A DNA stretch of 64,000 nucleotides from Hypoxylon rubiginosum (GCA_902806565.1 CADCXA010000006.1:124001-188000); one strand, 5' to 3'; positions 10,101 to 23,312 are shown, numbered from the stretch's first letter. The notes: a model not told the origin generated them from the sequence alone. A program made the numbers and translations.

Positions 10101-12100
10101 CATTTTCTCTCATACCTTGTTTACCTTCTCCACACCTTCTCCAGAGATTAGGTACAGGACAGCCCCAGGATCTGATCAATCAAAAGGAATCCTCTGTCTG
10201 TCTGTCTGTTTGGCTAGCCCGCTATCAGCTTAGTAGGTACATATGCGCTTACACCTGCAGAACCTGTCGGAGCTCTTGGTGCGGCAGACTAATAACAGAG
10301 AAATACCACACTCCAGATTCCTCACGAAACGCACCACACCACATCAGCTGTTGTGTTGTTACTCGTGAATGGTATTTCGGTTGTTATTCACTTGCAAATC
10401 TCCATATGTTGATAGTCCTTTTTTTCCAATTGTCTTCCCACTACTGCTTGCTTCTACCCGAACGACCTTGCTTATACCCTCGGTAAACTCGCAGACTCGT
10501 TAATAAAAAGAGTATAAGTTTCCTACCCGTTCCAAGATTCGCCCCGAGTAAACGGTCAAAGTGACAAGTCAGCAACTACATCGCATACCACATAGGACCT
10601 GTCCTATCCGGACCGCCGCTGGCAACCGCTGTTTATAATATTGACATCAAAGCTTGAAATATCGACAAATATCTACGCCATAGCTCAGTTTCGAGAACCA
10701 AGCAAGCCGCAAGTCTGGTCTCGACCGTGTGGCTCCAATAATTTACCTGCAATCACGTCGCCCGAGCCCTGCCATTTGCAAACGAGCAGCTTCAGCTAGT
10801 CCACTCACACTACTGTAGTCTACCCCCCTTGAAGCCCGGTCTAGTTCAACGGGAGGGAAGACGACGCTTCTTGCGAGTTCCAACCCAACGCTTTCTTGGA
10901 TTCGACCTACCAAATCTGCATATTTTTATTATCGTCACATCAGCGACTCGGGGGATGCGTCCTCGTTATCTTCGACGCCACCCATCATTTCATACTCGCC
11001 TCGTACCTCAGTCGCCTATAATTGGCCCCTTGGTGCTTTTTTCTTGATAGTGCTTATTCTTATTATTCCATTGCATTGCGTCTTGGCTTGCGAACTGCAA
11101 ACTACAAATTGGGCACCCTTTTAGGCTTTGGCGGTTCTCCATTTAGAATTCTGCTATTGTCTAGCTTGTCTGGCCGTCCTGGTGCTATCGTCGACGCCAT
11201 ACGCCATCAAGCTACCAAAGCCTCCGTCCCTCCACATAAAATCCACGAGCACAAAAATCGGGTGCTCCCGACTTCGATAGGATCGTTTCGTCGAGGTTCC
11301 ACTAGAATATACGATAACCCAGGTCCACCGCTGCACCTGTTCAGGGAGCTTGAAGACCTCGCACTCACAGCATTTGTAAAAGACTCCTGGCTACCCACCG
11401 GCAAGAACAGCACCAGAATTGCCTGATCAGCCAACTCAATTCTTCGGCTATATTTCTGACGGCGCCCACTTCTACGTGAACGTGAGGTCTTCTTCACATC
11501 ATTTCCATATACCTACACGGAAGTTTTGAGTTCGTGCCCCCAATCTGTAGAAGCAATCTCCAAATATCCTGGAGCGATCCCCCCGGGAAATACGCAATAA
11601 GCCATTCCCCTGTCCTGGTTTCATCATATAAACCCGACAGCTTCCCTTTGCGTCCCTACCTCAATTTGGGAACGTTGTATTAAGAAGAAGAAAAAAAAGC
11701 CTTTATTCCGCACAGATTCCCTTGACACGATAATCTAACCATCCTATCGTCCATAAAAGGAGACGACGTTGCAATTGTGATCGTCGGATCGACAGGGCAC
11801 CAGCGGAACATACAAGTTTTGTCTGTTAACGCTCCGAAAAGAAAACCCACCAAAGCCCACTTACACCTTTACCCATCCTATACCTAATACCTACACCTAC
11901 ACCATACCAACGTCTACACCACCATCTAACACTCATACCTACGAGAACCTGCACTCAACACTGCATCCAACATACCGCCACCGATCAGTGCTTAAACGAC
12001 GAAATTACGGTCCCTGCCCCTTAATTCCACAGCTCCAATTCAATGAAGGTCGCCGTTAGACGCATACCGAAACTTCAGTATACACTGTCACAACGTCAAG
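10101..12100 (+). other. Long pyrimidine-rich leader/promoter region of the 12101 gene
   Basis: About 2 kb of C/T-rich sequence with repeated ACC/CTAC stretches (notably 11820-11990) leads up to the ATG at 12101. Two small open frames, 10829..11047 and 11022..11426, overlap each other and match no family I know; they could be upstream ORFs in a long 5' UTR. A CAG near 12030 could be an acceptor of a leader intron. This layout (long leader, uORFs, small regulated protein) is common in fungal developmental genes, but here it is inference only. Confidence 0.35.
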
Positions 12101-12631
12101 ATGCACTACACCGATGAGCTGATGGGATTGGACGCCGACTCGGCCGCTAACCACAATATCGACTTCGCAATGCAGAAGTATCTTCTGCTAGAGAACCAGC
12201 ATGAGGAGCTGCGGCAGCACATGCATGATCTCTGCCCTTCGTACACCAACTCTTCTACCGCCGTCACGTCTCCTTCGGTCTCGCCGACCCGTTCGTCCAG
12301 CGGTAGCCCGTCTTTCAAAATCTTGCCGTCGCCATCGCGGAATCACCGCCGATCCTCGCAGTCCTCGCCCCGGAGCTCCGGCTACCGATCCTCGCAGACG
12401 CAGCTGGAGCCGGTGCTAGACGAATCTTTGATCGAGGAGATGGCGGCTGGCGAGCAGAAGCTATCGGACGTGAACGAGGGTCTCAAGAGAGCTCTGACCG
12501 AGCTGCTCAACTGCGAGACGGTGCGGAGAGACCAAGCCATGCGAACTTGGGTACAGACTCGACTGATGGATACGGAGAGAGAGCTGCGCAGCGGGCGAAG
12601 ACGGCGCAGCCACAGCAGCAATATCGACTAG
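12101..12631 (+). CDS. Small Ser-rich protein with helical ends, function unknown
   Basis: Single exon, 176 residues, with a good start context (GTCAAGATG). Residues 1-45 form an amphipathic helical segment (ADSAANHNIDFAMQKYLLLE then QHEELRQHMHDL); residues 48-105 are a Ser/Pro-rich linker with many SP and RSS sites that could be phosphorylated; residues 108-165 are a second predicted helix (EEMAAGEQKLSDVNEGLKRA, then LTELLNCETVRRDQAMRTWV), probably coiled coil. The C-terminus is a basic SGRRRRSHSS tail. I do not recognise a named family. Codon use and composition are those of a real gene. It stands alone between a long leader and the Cyp6 gene. Confidence 0.7.
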   Translation: MHYTDELMGLDADSAANHNIDFAMQKYLLLENQHEELRQHMHDLCPSYTNSSTAVTSPSVSPTRSSSGSPSFKILPSPSRNHRRSSQSSPRSSGYRSSQTQLEPVLDESLIEEMAAGEQKLSDVNEGLKRALTELLNCETVRRDQAMRTWVQTRLMDTERELRSGRRRRSHSSNID

Positions 12632-13447
12632 ATATCTAAACTAAGAAAGACACGGGAGAGTGATGAAAAATTATTAATATCGCGAGGGGGGAAGGGAAAA
12701 GCATTGCACTGCTAGACGGAATATCTTGGGTTAGGCTAAGGAATACTGGATTGGACTTGGGAAACTCGATACCTATTTGATTTGATGGCGTTCTGGATGG
12801 CAATCTTGCGCCGTTAGGTTCTTGTTCAAGTTTATCTGAGTCGCATTATTGATAATGGCGACTTCAGCTGTCTTCGAGGGAGACTGATGTATGTTGCTAG
12901 GAACCGGCGCATGATAAGTCAAAGAAGTAAGACTTGATCTATGCTGGTGCTATCCATGCGGGAAATGGGTTTATGATTCCTGTATAAATTAGAGAAGAAG
13001 AACTTATATAACGATCCTCGAAACAGTTTGCCGTCTCAAGTTTGTTTCCAGTAATAATTTGATGTGCTATCGAGAATGACATTGATAATAACTCAAAAAC
13101 GTATTCCTACGACCAGTGATGAAGATTCGTGGATGTGGCTGTAAGTGAATTAGGTAAGCGATAAGGCGCGTGTGGCTAAAGTTTGCCGTCAATTTGAGCG
13201 ATGAAATCGCAAAACACCAAAATACGTCACTGTCAACTTTTTAACTTCTTCAATTTCGCCGCGATAATGTTTAATACTGTTTCTACCATTTGCCACCCCG
13301 ACATTAAGTCCCAATAAAATCTAGCGCTCCCTCATCTCAACATAATACTCGGCGGCCCACCTCACCAGTATTTATCCCATTATTTCGCAGACTGCATGGA
13401 CTTGTGAGCCTTACACCATATCCTGATCGCGACGCCGTGCTAAAAGC
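12632..13447. other. Intergenic stretch, no gene seen
   Basis: About 0.8 kb holding the presumed 3' UTR of the small Ser-rich gene and the promoter of the Cyp6 gene. AT-rich, with no supported coding region. Confidence 0.6.
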
Positions 13448-14905
13448 ATGTCGGTACTCCTGGAGACGAGCGCGGGCGACATAGTGATCGACCTACTGGT
13501 TGATTACGCGCCCAGAGAATGCGAGAACTTCATTAAGCTCTGTAAAGTCAAATACTACAACTTCTCTCCCGTCTACTCTATCCAACAGAACTTCTCCTTC
13601 CAGACCGGCGATCCTCTCGGTCCAACCTCTGCCTCCTCCGATGGCGGCTCTTCCATATGGGGCCTCCTATCGGGACCCTCGAAGAAGACCTTTCCCGCTA
13701 CCTTTCATCCCAAGCTGAAGCATCTCGAGAGAGGCACCGTCTCCATGGCTACCGCGCCACACCCTTCCGACCCCGAGGCTCGCTTGGCCGGTAGCCAGTT
13801 CATCGTCACGCTCGGCGACAACACAGATTACTTAGATGGAAGGGCTGCGATATTTGGAAAGGTGGTAGAGGGGTTTGATGTGCTGGAAAAGGTCAACAAT
13901 GCTATCACCGACAAGGACGGACATCCGCTCGTTGACATTCGGATTAAACACACCATCATCCTCGACGACCCCTATCCTGATCCGCCGGGATTGCGAGAAC
14001 CCAGCCAGTCGCCCCCGCCGTCCCAGGCCCAGCTTGCTACGGTTCGGATAGCGGATGATGCCACCTTAACAGAAGAGGTGGACGAGGAGGCTGCGGAGAA
14101 GGATCGGCGGGAGAGAGAAGCCCGCGCTCAGGCGTTAACTCTGGAGATGATGGGCGACCTCCCATTCGCCGAGGTGAAGCCTCCGGAAAACGTGCTCTTC
14201 GTGTGCAAGCTCAACCCCGTCACCACCGATTCCGATCTCGAGCTCATCTTTAGCCGCTTTGGCAAGATCTTGTCTTGCGAAGTGATACGCGACAAGAAGA
14301 CGGGAGATAGTTTGCAGTATGCCTTCATCGAATTCGAGGACAAGGGCGCCTGCGAGGCCGGTTATTTCAAGATGCAAGGGGTTCTCATTGATGACCGGAG
14401 GATACACGTCGACTTTAGTCAGAGCGTCAGCAAGCTAGCCGAGGTCTGGAGAGGTGGGGAGAATGCAAAGCGGAAACGCAAGCATGGAGGCGGCGGGTGG
14501 GGTGGTGTCAAGGGACTAGAGAAGTGGCGCAAATACAGAGAAGAGGAAGACTATGACGACACTGATGACCGCTACGGCATGGTCTACGGAGATGAAGAGA
14601 TGCGCGGTCGACACGAGCGGCAGGGTGACGGCAGAGATTCGGAAGATAAGCGAGGCCGAGACCCGGATCACTTCAAGGACCGGCAAGGAGATCGACGTCG
14701 AGGCGACGATAACAAGCAAGATGGGGATAGAGAGCCGCCGCGGCGGAGTAGAAGTCCGAGGAGAGACAATCCCCGAGATAGAGATCGGTACGATAACCAA
14801 CGGAATGACGATCGCGGTAAGCCTCGGCACGACGATCGAAATCGAAGAGATCGTGATAGAGGCTACGATAGGAACCGGGCCCGCGGCGATTATCGTCGGA
14901 GATAA
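13448..14905 (+). CDS. cyp6: Nuclear cyclophilin with RRM (Cyp6/PPIL4 family)
   Basis: Single exon, 485 residues. Residues 1-170 are a cyclophilin-type domain ([17 protein letters not shown], then FQTGDPLG, then [11 protein letters not shown] and [16 protein letters not shown]). A helical linker follows, then one RRM at about residues 243-325 with RNP2 VLFVCKL and RNP1 LQYAFIEF. The tail is Gly/Lys-rich, then a long RS/RD/RE repeat region from about residue 385, typical of nuclear splicing-associated proteins. Order and length match PPIL4/Cyp6, a peptidyl-prolyl isomerase-like protein of spliceosomal and transcription contexts. At the place of the catalytic Arg of cyclophilin A this protein has Ser (VYSIQQNF where CypA has FHRV-type sequence), so isomerase activity is doubtful; the RRM looks intact. 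Confidence 0.93.
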   Translation: MSVLLETSAGDIVIDLLVDYAPRECENFIKLCKVKYYNFSPVYSIQQNFSFQTGDPLGPTSASSDGGSSIWGLLSGPSKKTFPATFHPKLKHLERGTVSMATAPHPSDPEARLAGSQFIVTLGDNTDYLDGRAAIFGKVVEGFDVLEKVNNAITDKDGHPLVDIRIKHTIILDDPYPDPPGLREPSQSPPPSQAQLATVRIADDATLTEEVDEEAAEKDRREREARAQALTLEMMGDLPFAEVKPPENVLFVCKLNPVTTDSDLELIFSRFGKILSCEVIRDKKTGDSLQYAFIEFEDKGACEAGYFKMQGVLIDDRRIHVDFSQSVSKLAEVWRGGENAKRKRKHGGGGWGGVKGLEKWRKYREEEDYDDTDDRYGMVYGDEEMRGRHERQGDGRDSEDKRGRDPDHFKDRQGDRRRGDDNKQDGDREPPRRSRSPRRDNPRDRDRYDNQRNDDRGKPRHDDRNRRDRDRGYDRNRARGDYRRR

Positions 14906-17900
14906 TATATGCCTCGTATAGGAGATAGTCATTATGAGTCCGCCGCATGTACATTGTAATGGCTTTTCACCTCACCGAGGACGTAGCTGGGTTGTGCTAT
15001 CGAAGCGTAGCATAGCATTAAGTGCTTCGCCTTGGTAGAGATGGTTCAACTCAAATAAAAGAAGCAATTACTGATCTGCCGCTCCATAGTACACTACTTC
15101 ATAACATAATGGCTGCAGGATATTGATATTTGCTGTTTACGGCTCTACACCTCCAGGTACTTAACCTTGTGTGGTGCCCGAGTCATAACTCCTTACAACT
15201 TTATCGAATAGTCACCCCTTCGAGCCTCTTTGGGCATCGAAAATATCTATCGAAACGAGAGCTTCGGAATTGTCCAGGTCTTACCTTAAGAAGTTAGCAG
15301 CAGTGGCCTCTACGGTAGCTATATAAATCCAGTTATACCAGAGGGTACGCCTAGGAGTCACAGTCATAAGTCTCTTATATTGTCCTAACTGCTTACCAAG
15401 GATACATCATTGGATATATGTGATAACGCTGCTGTACTAGCTTCACTCATGCATACGGGGATGGCGATCATGACAGCCTGTATCTTTCAGTATTGTCATA
15501 TACGCGGCTAGTATCACGGATCAAAAATAAATGGGAAGTGAGAAGCGGCCAACTCGTACGAAGTATTACCTGCTTACGGGGCTATGGCAGGTCTTGTTTA
15601 TGAACCACCCCTTGGGTTGCGGCGACGAGGAGCAAATAGCCACTCGGGGAACGCGATGGCTGATAATCCCCTGAGATAAAGAATGAGATATCAAAATAGC
15701 TACTAACGCACCTATGATGGCGGTACATTTAACAAGATACAACCCTTAGCTGCCTACCTCCTATTATTCACATGATCTTCAGATGTCGCAGGCAGCCGTT
15801 GCTTCCACAACAGGACAGCTTCCTACCTCTCTTCAAACTAGATGAGCCCGCCTTGATTCAGGAACCAGACCGCAGAGCAGAAGCTTCATTATCATATCAC
15901 TGTCTTGTCCCATCTTGTTCAACGTGTGACGCCTCGCACACAACATTGGTGACACCGATACAGCCATCATCCGTCTGCCTTCCACAGACAATCCTACCAC
16001 AAAAGCCCCCATCCTAGGAACATAAAATATGCTCACTCCTAAGACGAACATGTCCGATTTAGAACTTTACATTAAACAGAAGATCAAGTGTTGCCAAGAA
16101 GGGGCGGCAAGAAGACCACGGCTTGATGCTAGATCTCGTACTCGAGAATGTTTAGTATATATTATTAAGATCTCTAAGCACATCATGCTCGCAGGAGAAG
16201 CCAAGACTATAGGGAAAACATGCGGGTTAAGGTATCCCGCTTCCACCTCCCACGGGCTAATACCTAGAGCATACATACGGGCCAGGGCAGTGTTGCGGGT
16301 ATATACGTTGACATAGTTCCTTTCGTGGGCTTCAGACACCCGCGCACTAGAAGCCTGATGGAACAATAAAGGAATATTAATGATGCAAGGGGCTCGTGGC
16401 TTGCCGCCGCCTGCCGTCATGCAGGTTTCTGGCGACACCGGATGCCCTTCCCCTTTGCGCGTGTATTCTGTAGCTGATAGTAGATCGGGCCCTCGAGATG
16501 GAACTTTATGTGCCCCATGCGCCGTCGTTGTCGTGGTGAGTACCTAGGTACCTAGCCCCAAAAAGGGGGGACCCAATATTCGAAGACACCAACTTGATCG
16601 GTCGTTCAGTTTATAGCCTCTACTTTGATACCTAGGAGGTAGGTATGGGATCATTTGCAAGGTATCTGTTTCTATTGCTAGAAAATCGAGAGATGACAGA
16701 GCGCTCGCAGCAACTACCTAGACTCGCGGTGCTCTGCATACGCAGACATGGGAACCTGCATCGGATGGTATAAGGACAGCGGGACCAACGAGATGAGCGT
16801 TATAGCTGATGGGCTCGCAACAGGATGCCACCCGATGTGGGGGTGAACAAGGGAGTAGGACAACGACCTCCTGGGGGGGATTGCTAGATGGTAAATTCTG
16901 ATCCGGATCTGAAAGCCACTTGACGCCATCGTTCCAAACGGCCTCTCCTCCCCGACCGATCGATGCTACCCTCTATCTAGCAGGCGTTCTCGTACGGAAG
17001 CAAGAATACAGGTTTTCTTCCTTATTACCTACCTACCCTCTGTCCCATGCCGGTCGCCTGTTCGACCGTTAGCTGCAAGGTTCCCGGCTCGTGTGACAAA
17101 ATGTCTTCGCATTGTCCACGCCCTTCCTAGGAGGTATGTAGGTACCGTACCGTACCTAGATGCCCGAAGCTTCTACTTAACTCGGACCGAGGGAATCTTC
17201 ATCGCACCCCAACCTTTTTATTATTATACATCCCTTCCCGTCTCCGGACCACCCCCCTACCCTGTCTTGGTTCAGGGTTAGTCGGCTGCCACTTTTCATA
17301 TAGGACGTTGCAGCTACAGGTAGGATATATATTCGTCGTAAGAAAGAGGCTACATAGAAGAACTGTCGAGCTTCTCGAGCCGATGTGCCTTCCCGCCTTT
17401 CATTAATTTGAGACTATTCATTAACTTTGGGTTCGGAACTCCGACCGTGCCCTCCTGGGGACCTAGGTAGGTAGGTAAACAAGTAGGTAGATTTGAAAGG
17501 GATCTCCGAGGGTCACACGCACGGTAGAAGTAGGAATACAATTCACAATGAACTTGCTGGGGAGGGGGGGAAGTCGGCTGATTCCTAGTTCTGGAGTGAA
17601 CTGGTACGACGTTCAACCCTTCAATTAGCTGCGCTGGCCACTGACCTCGGTGTACTACCGTGACGATGGTCCTGCTAGCTCTAGTTCATAATAGTCCAGT
17701 CGAAGAGGAAATACGAATGGCCCTTCGTGTCTCACGAAAATAAATATCTATCTAGGCTAAGAAAATCCCCAACAGTGCTTCCTTTGGGTCGAGCACGATA
17801 CCCCTTCCAACGACAGCTGGGTTCCATGAGCACAAACCCACTTCTTCAACAGATTTACCGGCGCGGCTGACATTTTCTAATGTAGGTAGGTACATAGCTG

Positions 17901-20900
17901 GGATCCTGTTCATCTTCTCCAGCCTCAGCCGCAGCTTCTATATGTCTCTCCCTCCCTTCCCCTGATGCTCTACAGCCAAGTATCGATTCCATTTTCTAGC
18001 TCTTAGCAATATACACACACACTCTCTGGACTTACCCCAAGGTAAATTTGGACCCCCCAAAAATGTTTCGCATACTAACGACAAGTTTCAGCCAATGGTG
18101 TAGCGGCAGGTAGCACAATCGACCGGCTGCCTGCAGTCTCCCATATAGGACTGACAGCGGGGGCCATGCAACAAGCCGCGTAGCTTGGAGGTAAAATTTT
18201 CCGTTGCAAAAATTCCTGGCACCTGAGGTTAGGTAGCCTCCAGGGCGACGAGGTACTTAATTCAACAGGTCCCTTCCTAACCTCTAATACCACCTAAGGT
18301 ACGGAGGGCGGCGGCCATGTGCCTTGCCAGTGACAAGCCTGCTGCGTTCGGAAGCTTGATAGGGTTAGTGGTCAGTTATAGGACCTTTTGGCTTGACTCA
18401 GGGTCCCGTCTAGCCACAGGCTCAATGAGGTTTAAGTCGACTCGATACGGACTGCCCTTGTAAAATGGCTCTCTTGTCCTGCCGTCCTTAACTTGCCGCG
18501 TCTCTAACCCAAATTAGACTTGACTTATTGCCCGTAACGGAGTGATGGTCGCCTCAGGGCATCCCAACGAAGAACCTCTTTGGGAATATCTATCTGATAT
18601 GGTGGCTCTCCTCAGCCCTATTTGGTCCCTGAGCTAGAATATCCCGCTTTGGGCGTCGCGGCAAAGCTTATGAGTGACTCGCCACCAGGAATCTATCTTC
18701 CCATGGGGTATGTCTTAAGTTTCTAAGGGACCCCCCCTTTTATTTTTAGGTAGCTGGCCTAGACTGATTTGTGTCATTCTCTGGTCTCATCACGAGCTAG
18801 GTCCAGGGTTTACACGAGGCCAACTCCTTATATTAGCCCAACCTGGGGGTGGATCGATGTCGCGTATCTGTAATCTACAACAGCGCATCCCGCATAGTAT
18901 ATCCCGCCGGTTTCTGCAGCTGGTTCCATACATCTATCTATCTGTGCGAGACATCCATTATCTCCTGCATGCGGTGGTTTGCCAGCTAGACGAACGCCAA
19001 ATGACTGGTCAGAACTGCCAAATCGGGTCGCTAGTCAGCCTTCATGTACGTACCGATCTGGCCACAGACTTTGTTCGTCCAAACGATTCTAAGAACAGAA
19101 GAAGAAAAAAGTGACAGGTCACCGACAGGACCGTTAGAGATTAACGAAGTATCTAAGGCCCAGGAAACCGACTCCAACTTCTCGTTTGCTCTTGAATTAA
19201 GCGTCTCTTGTGAAATATCTTCCGCTTCCCGATATCTTTTCGACCCTAGGACCAGCCTGCCAAGCTCCCATGTCTCAAATGCTCGCAGTTCGCATAGGGA
19301 CGGCACAAAGAAGGGACGTCTTGCCATCTAAGCGGGAGGGCGTGCTGAGCGCGGTAATAGGGGTACAGAAACGGACCATGCCAAACCGCTAGCACCTAGT
19401 GTTCCAGGAGAGTACTACTAGAGAATGGAGGTTCGTGTGACGGATGTCTAGATTTTGCCATCTCTGAGTGAGTCGCTCTCGTTTGCGTTGCGCCAGGCGC
19501 ACATGGTCAAGTAATGTTCTGGGCCTGTAATGTGGCGCCGTCATCTCGTCTTCAAGGCGTCTGTAAGCAAACAGGAGAGCGACAGGCAGCTGATTACTCT
19601 CAGGGCATATACTAGTATTCGAGTTTGCTGTTATACGATTCTTGGCTCGTAGACTAATTATACATTGGGCTGGCAAATGAAAAAGCACTATTGCTTCTTG
19701 AAGAATCAACCGGGGCGGCAAGCCTCTACGCCCTACTAGTCCGTATCGAGCGGTCGTGGCTTGGATGGACGTGGGAGACCGATTGCCTTTCCGTCATTTC
19801 TTTTGTTTAGAAACCTTTACGCCCATCACATTTTACCCCGCTGAAGGGTTTTCTAAAGGAGGAGGATGCAGGATACATCAGGTAGCTTAGACGGGGTCGA
19901 GGGCGATCGACGAGGGCCTCACACAACTCTTTTTGCCCTCCGTAGTGTACTCCCCCCCTTTATCCTCCGCGGTGTGGCACAGAAGTACCGATGCACATAT
20001 ATGCACTGGGTGACGAATAGCTGCATCACGTACCTACAAGGTAGGTATGTAGGCGCCTATTCTAAGGCGTGTCTTAACATTGGGCGGTACTAAAGGCTCT
20101 CGCTCTATAGCGAGCCAGGTCATATCGTTGTCTCACCCGACGTTTGCGCCCCCCCTTACCCCCCCTACCTAGTAGTAGGACAAGAGCCGTTGGCCAAAAG
20201 TAACCAACCTCGTCGCGTTTGCTCTGAGAAAATCTTCCGCTGCTCTCTCAACTCAGTGATTGACTCCTCGTTACCCAGCTGTTTCTTGTCTTCCTCGCGG
20301 ACGACAGGTTGTTCTAACGTGAAGATGGCTTCTGGACTCACACAGCATCGATATCTAGCTCACTAGGAGATGGTGGTAGGTGCTCGCGTGGATGGTTGGG
20401 GAAGTTGGAAACGGTTTACTGTACGATGTACACAACTCCCTACTCCAGTAAATCCCTGGCTCGGGCCAACTTCGCCTTGCTCATTAGCGCTCGGTGTCTA
20501 GAAGGATGGAAGGATGGAAGAGCGGAATGGCAAGTATCAGAGGTACTTCGACCTCGTTTCTCGTAAGGAAGCACTCAATAGGAGGCTTTGATAGCAAGGT
20601 CAAGTATACGACCAAAGCTCTGATAACTACCTACCTGAGGCAATTTAAGTTGGAGCAGCTCAGTCTGGTGCGGAATAGATATGCTGGTCTTAGTCCAGAT
20701 GAGGCCCACCTGGTTCTCTACATCACATATATAGATTGAATCGAGATTGGCCGCTCACCAAGCTTCCCAGTTCCAGATCGCCCAACCCTTGAATGATCGA
20801 CCAGCTACCGTTCCAACCCCCCCTTCTTCCCTATAGGTGGGCATGCTGTTTGTGTGAGTTTCCCTCGCCTTCTCAGAGTGAAACGGGGTACCTTGGCCTA

Positions 20901-21761
20901 CATTACAAATTCAATTTAATCTAGCGTACACATGGCTACAGCTTTCCTCATCATGCAGCAGCCATGCATCTAACCGCCTCCTGACTTGGTACCCTTGGGC
21001 TTGGTGTAACACGGCTAGGTTTATTCGACCTCACAGTCATTGACGTTCTCGACGTGACACATGCTGTGTTATGAACGAAGAGCAAAATATGACAGATCCT
21101 GAACAGATACCTACCTTGAAGGGCCTCCTAACCTGGTTGCAAACACGAGCGTTAAGGCTTGCCTGCGGAGAAAGTCGTACGGGCATTATAACAGTCGCGG
21201 AGCTTGCAGCCTTTCAATTTCTTTCCAATCTCTCTACTAACAGCTCACCGGAATCCTTTCCCCTTTTTCGCCTCTGCAAACTGCCCTAGTTTGATCAACT
21301 TTCTGATGAAACATCAGAGTCTGACAAGACGAGAATGACCTATTGAAGCTCAAATCTCACACTACCAATAGCTGAGAATTTCGGGGCTGGAAAAGAAGAA
21401 TTAAGAAAAGAAAATAGCGAAATCCAAACTGTTGGACAGCGTGGCCCCTGTTCCTCCTTTAGCAGAAAGAGCTTCATTGTTCTTCTTCATCACATCTCGT
21501 CCCTGCAGTCGCAGAGCAAAACAACGCCCCTCTCCGTTAATACAATCCCGATAGGACGGGGACGGACCTGAACACTGTCCCTGTCTCTCACGCACCTGGC
21601 CGCTCAAAACTTGAATGGTGGCGATAAAGACAATGGTCACTCCCGCTTGCTATGCACCCAGCGAGGCTGGTAGACGATATAGCCGTGCCTGTCCTCCATA
21701 CTCAATCCCCTACCAAGATCGCCGATATCATCTATCCTCATCGGAAGGTCGAACTACGACA
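14906..21761. other. 6.8-kb gene-poor stretch
   Basis: No open frame here is long, motif-bearing or joinable into a credible gene. The DNA carries many short TAGG/CCTA clusters (for example 16540-16560, 17025-17040, 17460-17495, 17880-17895, 20030-20055) and scattered C or T runs. There is no transposase, reverse transcriptase, long terminal repeat or tRNA that I can see. The part nearest 21761 is the likely promoter and leader of the Zn2Cys6 gene. An unrecognised non-coding RNA cannot be excluded. Confidence 0.5.
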
Positions 21762-23312
21762 ATGACGGAACGAGAAATTGACCCGGATTCGTCGCAGCCT
21801 CGAAAGAGGATCGCAGTGGCTGTAAGTCAAGGAGGTCCCATTTTCTCCCCCCCTTTTTTTCTTATTCTTTTGATTTACTCTCGTCCCTCACTATTGGGGG
21901 CTTAGAGTAGAGGAACGTATTGATTGCTAACTTGTATGAAGTGCGGACGATGCCGCAAACGAAAGATCCGATGTAGCGGCGACCCAGGAAACGGGCTTCC
22001 ATGTACGAATTGCAAAAACGCGGGATACGAACCGTGTCTTTTTCTACGGGTAATTCTCCGCTGAATACACCAAACAAAAGAGAAACAAAAGGAAATCCAA
22101 ATGGAGCCATATCTCTGACCGTCTTCTTTGATTCTCTAGGTCTCGTCAACCGAAACGCATTTAAGGAACGAGGGAAGCGACTTTGGCTATAATCTTGATG
22201 CGGCCCGGCCGTACAGCAACCAGGCCCGCGTGGCCGTGTCCCCCCTGGGCTCGATGTCGCAATACGCAGCAGACACGTCGGGGGGAGACGTAATGTCGTC
22301 CTATCGGCAAACCCAATATCCGTATGGGAGCAAAGGATACTTTTCCCCCATGTCCGCATGGGCGGGCGCTTACCAAGACGACGGTGTAGACTACGCCATC
22401 AACTACTCACAACCGATGCTGGGTCAAGACCCAACGCATATGGTACAAGGCTACTCACGTTACGGTTCAGGGAAGTCTGTCTACGTCGACACAGACACGG
22501 CTTTATACGGATACGGAAATTTGGTACATCGCCCTGCCGTCACTAGCGAATCGCCCACCGGATTCTCTCTCTCCGGGATGGCAGCGTCCCTCCCCAACGC
22601 CACCGATCGCGTCGGCACTTCGGACCGTCTTCTTCCCCAGGTCAACCGCACCCTGACGGGCTCGTCTAGCTACCGTACAGACGAGCTACCGGGCTTCTCC
22701 AGCGCGAAGACATCCCCGACGACCTCGATGCCCGAGGTGGGCTTCGGCGGCATCAACCCGCCCTTCGACTCGCCCTACTCGGCCCCCAGCACGCTCCCGT
22801 CGAGCCTTCCGCACCGGTCGTCCAGCCAGCATCAGCACCAACACCAGCACGACGGGCCGTCGTCCTACCACCACCACGGCGGCGGGACTTCCGGCTCTGA
22901 GCCCCTGTACTCCTCCTCCTCCTCCTCTGCTGCCGCTACTGACTCGTCCCTGCGGTCGGCTGCCGACGACTCGGGCTCGGGCCTCAGCTATATCTACAGC
23001 GACAAGCTCGATGGCTCGCGGAGGGACTCACAGTCGAGCGGCGGCGCGGGCAGCGGGTCCGTGCTGCCCAACGGCCACATCTACGTCCCCGACTCGCACG
23101 CCCACGCGCCGCCTCCGCCCCCACCCAGCAGCAGCTCGTCCCAGAGCTACGTCGGTTCGCAGGGCAGCAGCACCAGCAGCGCGGTAGTAGGGGTAGTGGA
23201 TGGAGCTACTGCCACCGCCACGTCTGGTGGTCGAGGGAGTCACGGCAGCGGCTCCTCGCATATGCACGCTACGGAGGGCCACCGACGATCTGCGGGAAAC
23301 CTCCGTGGGTAG
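21762..23312 (+). CDS. Zn2Cys6 transcription factor with separate zinc-cluster exon
   Basis: Three exons: 21762..21821, 21942..22049 and 22140..23312, both introns phase 0 with good signals (GTAAGT and TGCTAAC in the first, GTAATT and CTAG in the second), giving 446 residues. The 36-codon middle exon is exactly the zinc cluster: CGRCRKRKIRC, nine residues, then CTNCKNAGYEPC, six cysteines in C-x2-C-x6-C-x9-C-x2-C-x7-C spacing. Exon 3 starts VSSTETHLRNEGSDFGYNLD, then a Tyr/Ser/Gly-rich region and long Ser, His and Pro runs; no fungal_trans middle domain is visible. The family is a short fungal Zn2Cys6 type that binds DNA in the nucleus; targets are unknown. It stands alone with long non-coding flanks on both sides, as is usual for developmental regulators. 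Confidence 0.88.

Noticed and set aside
18085..18130. tRNA-like A-box (TGGTGTAGCGG) resembling tRNA-His.
   Set aside because: No B-box or pairing acceptor strand follows within 100 bases and there is no T run.
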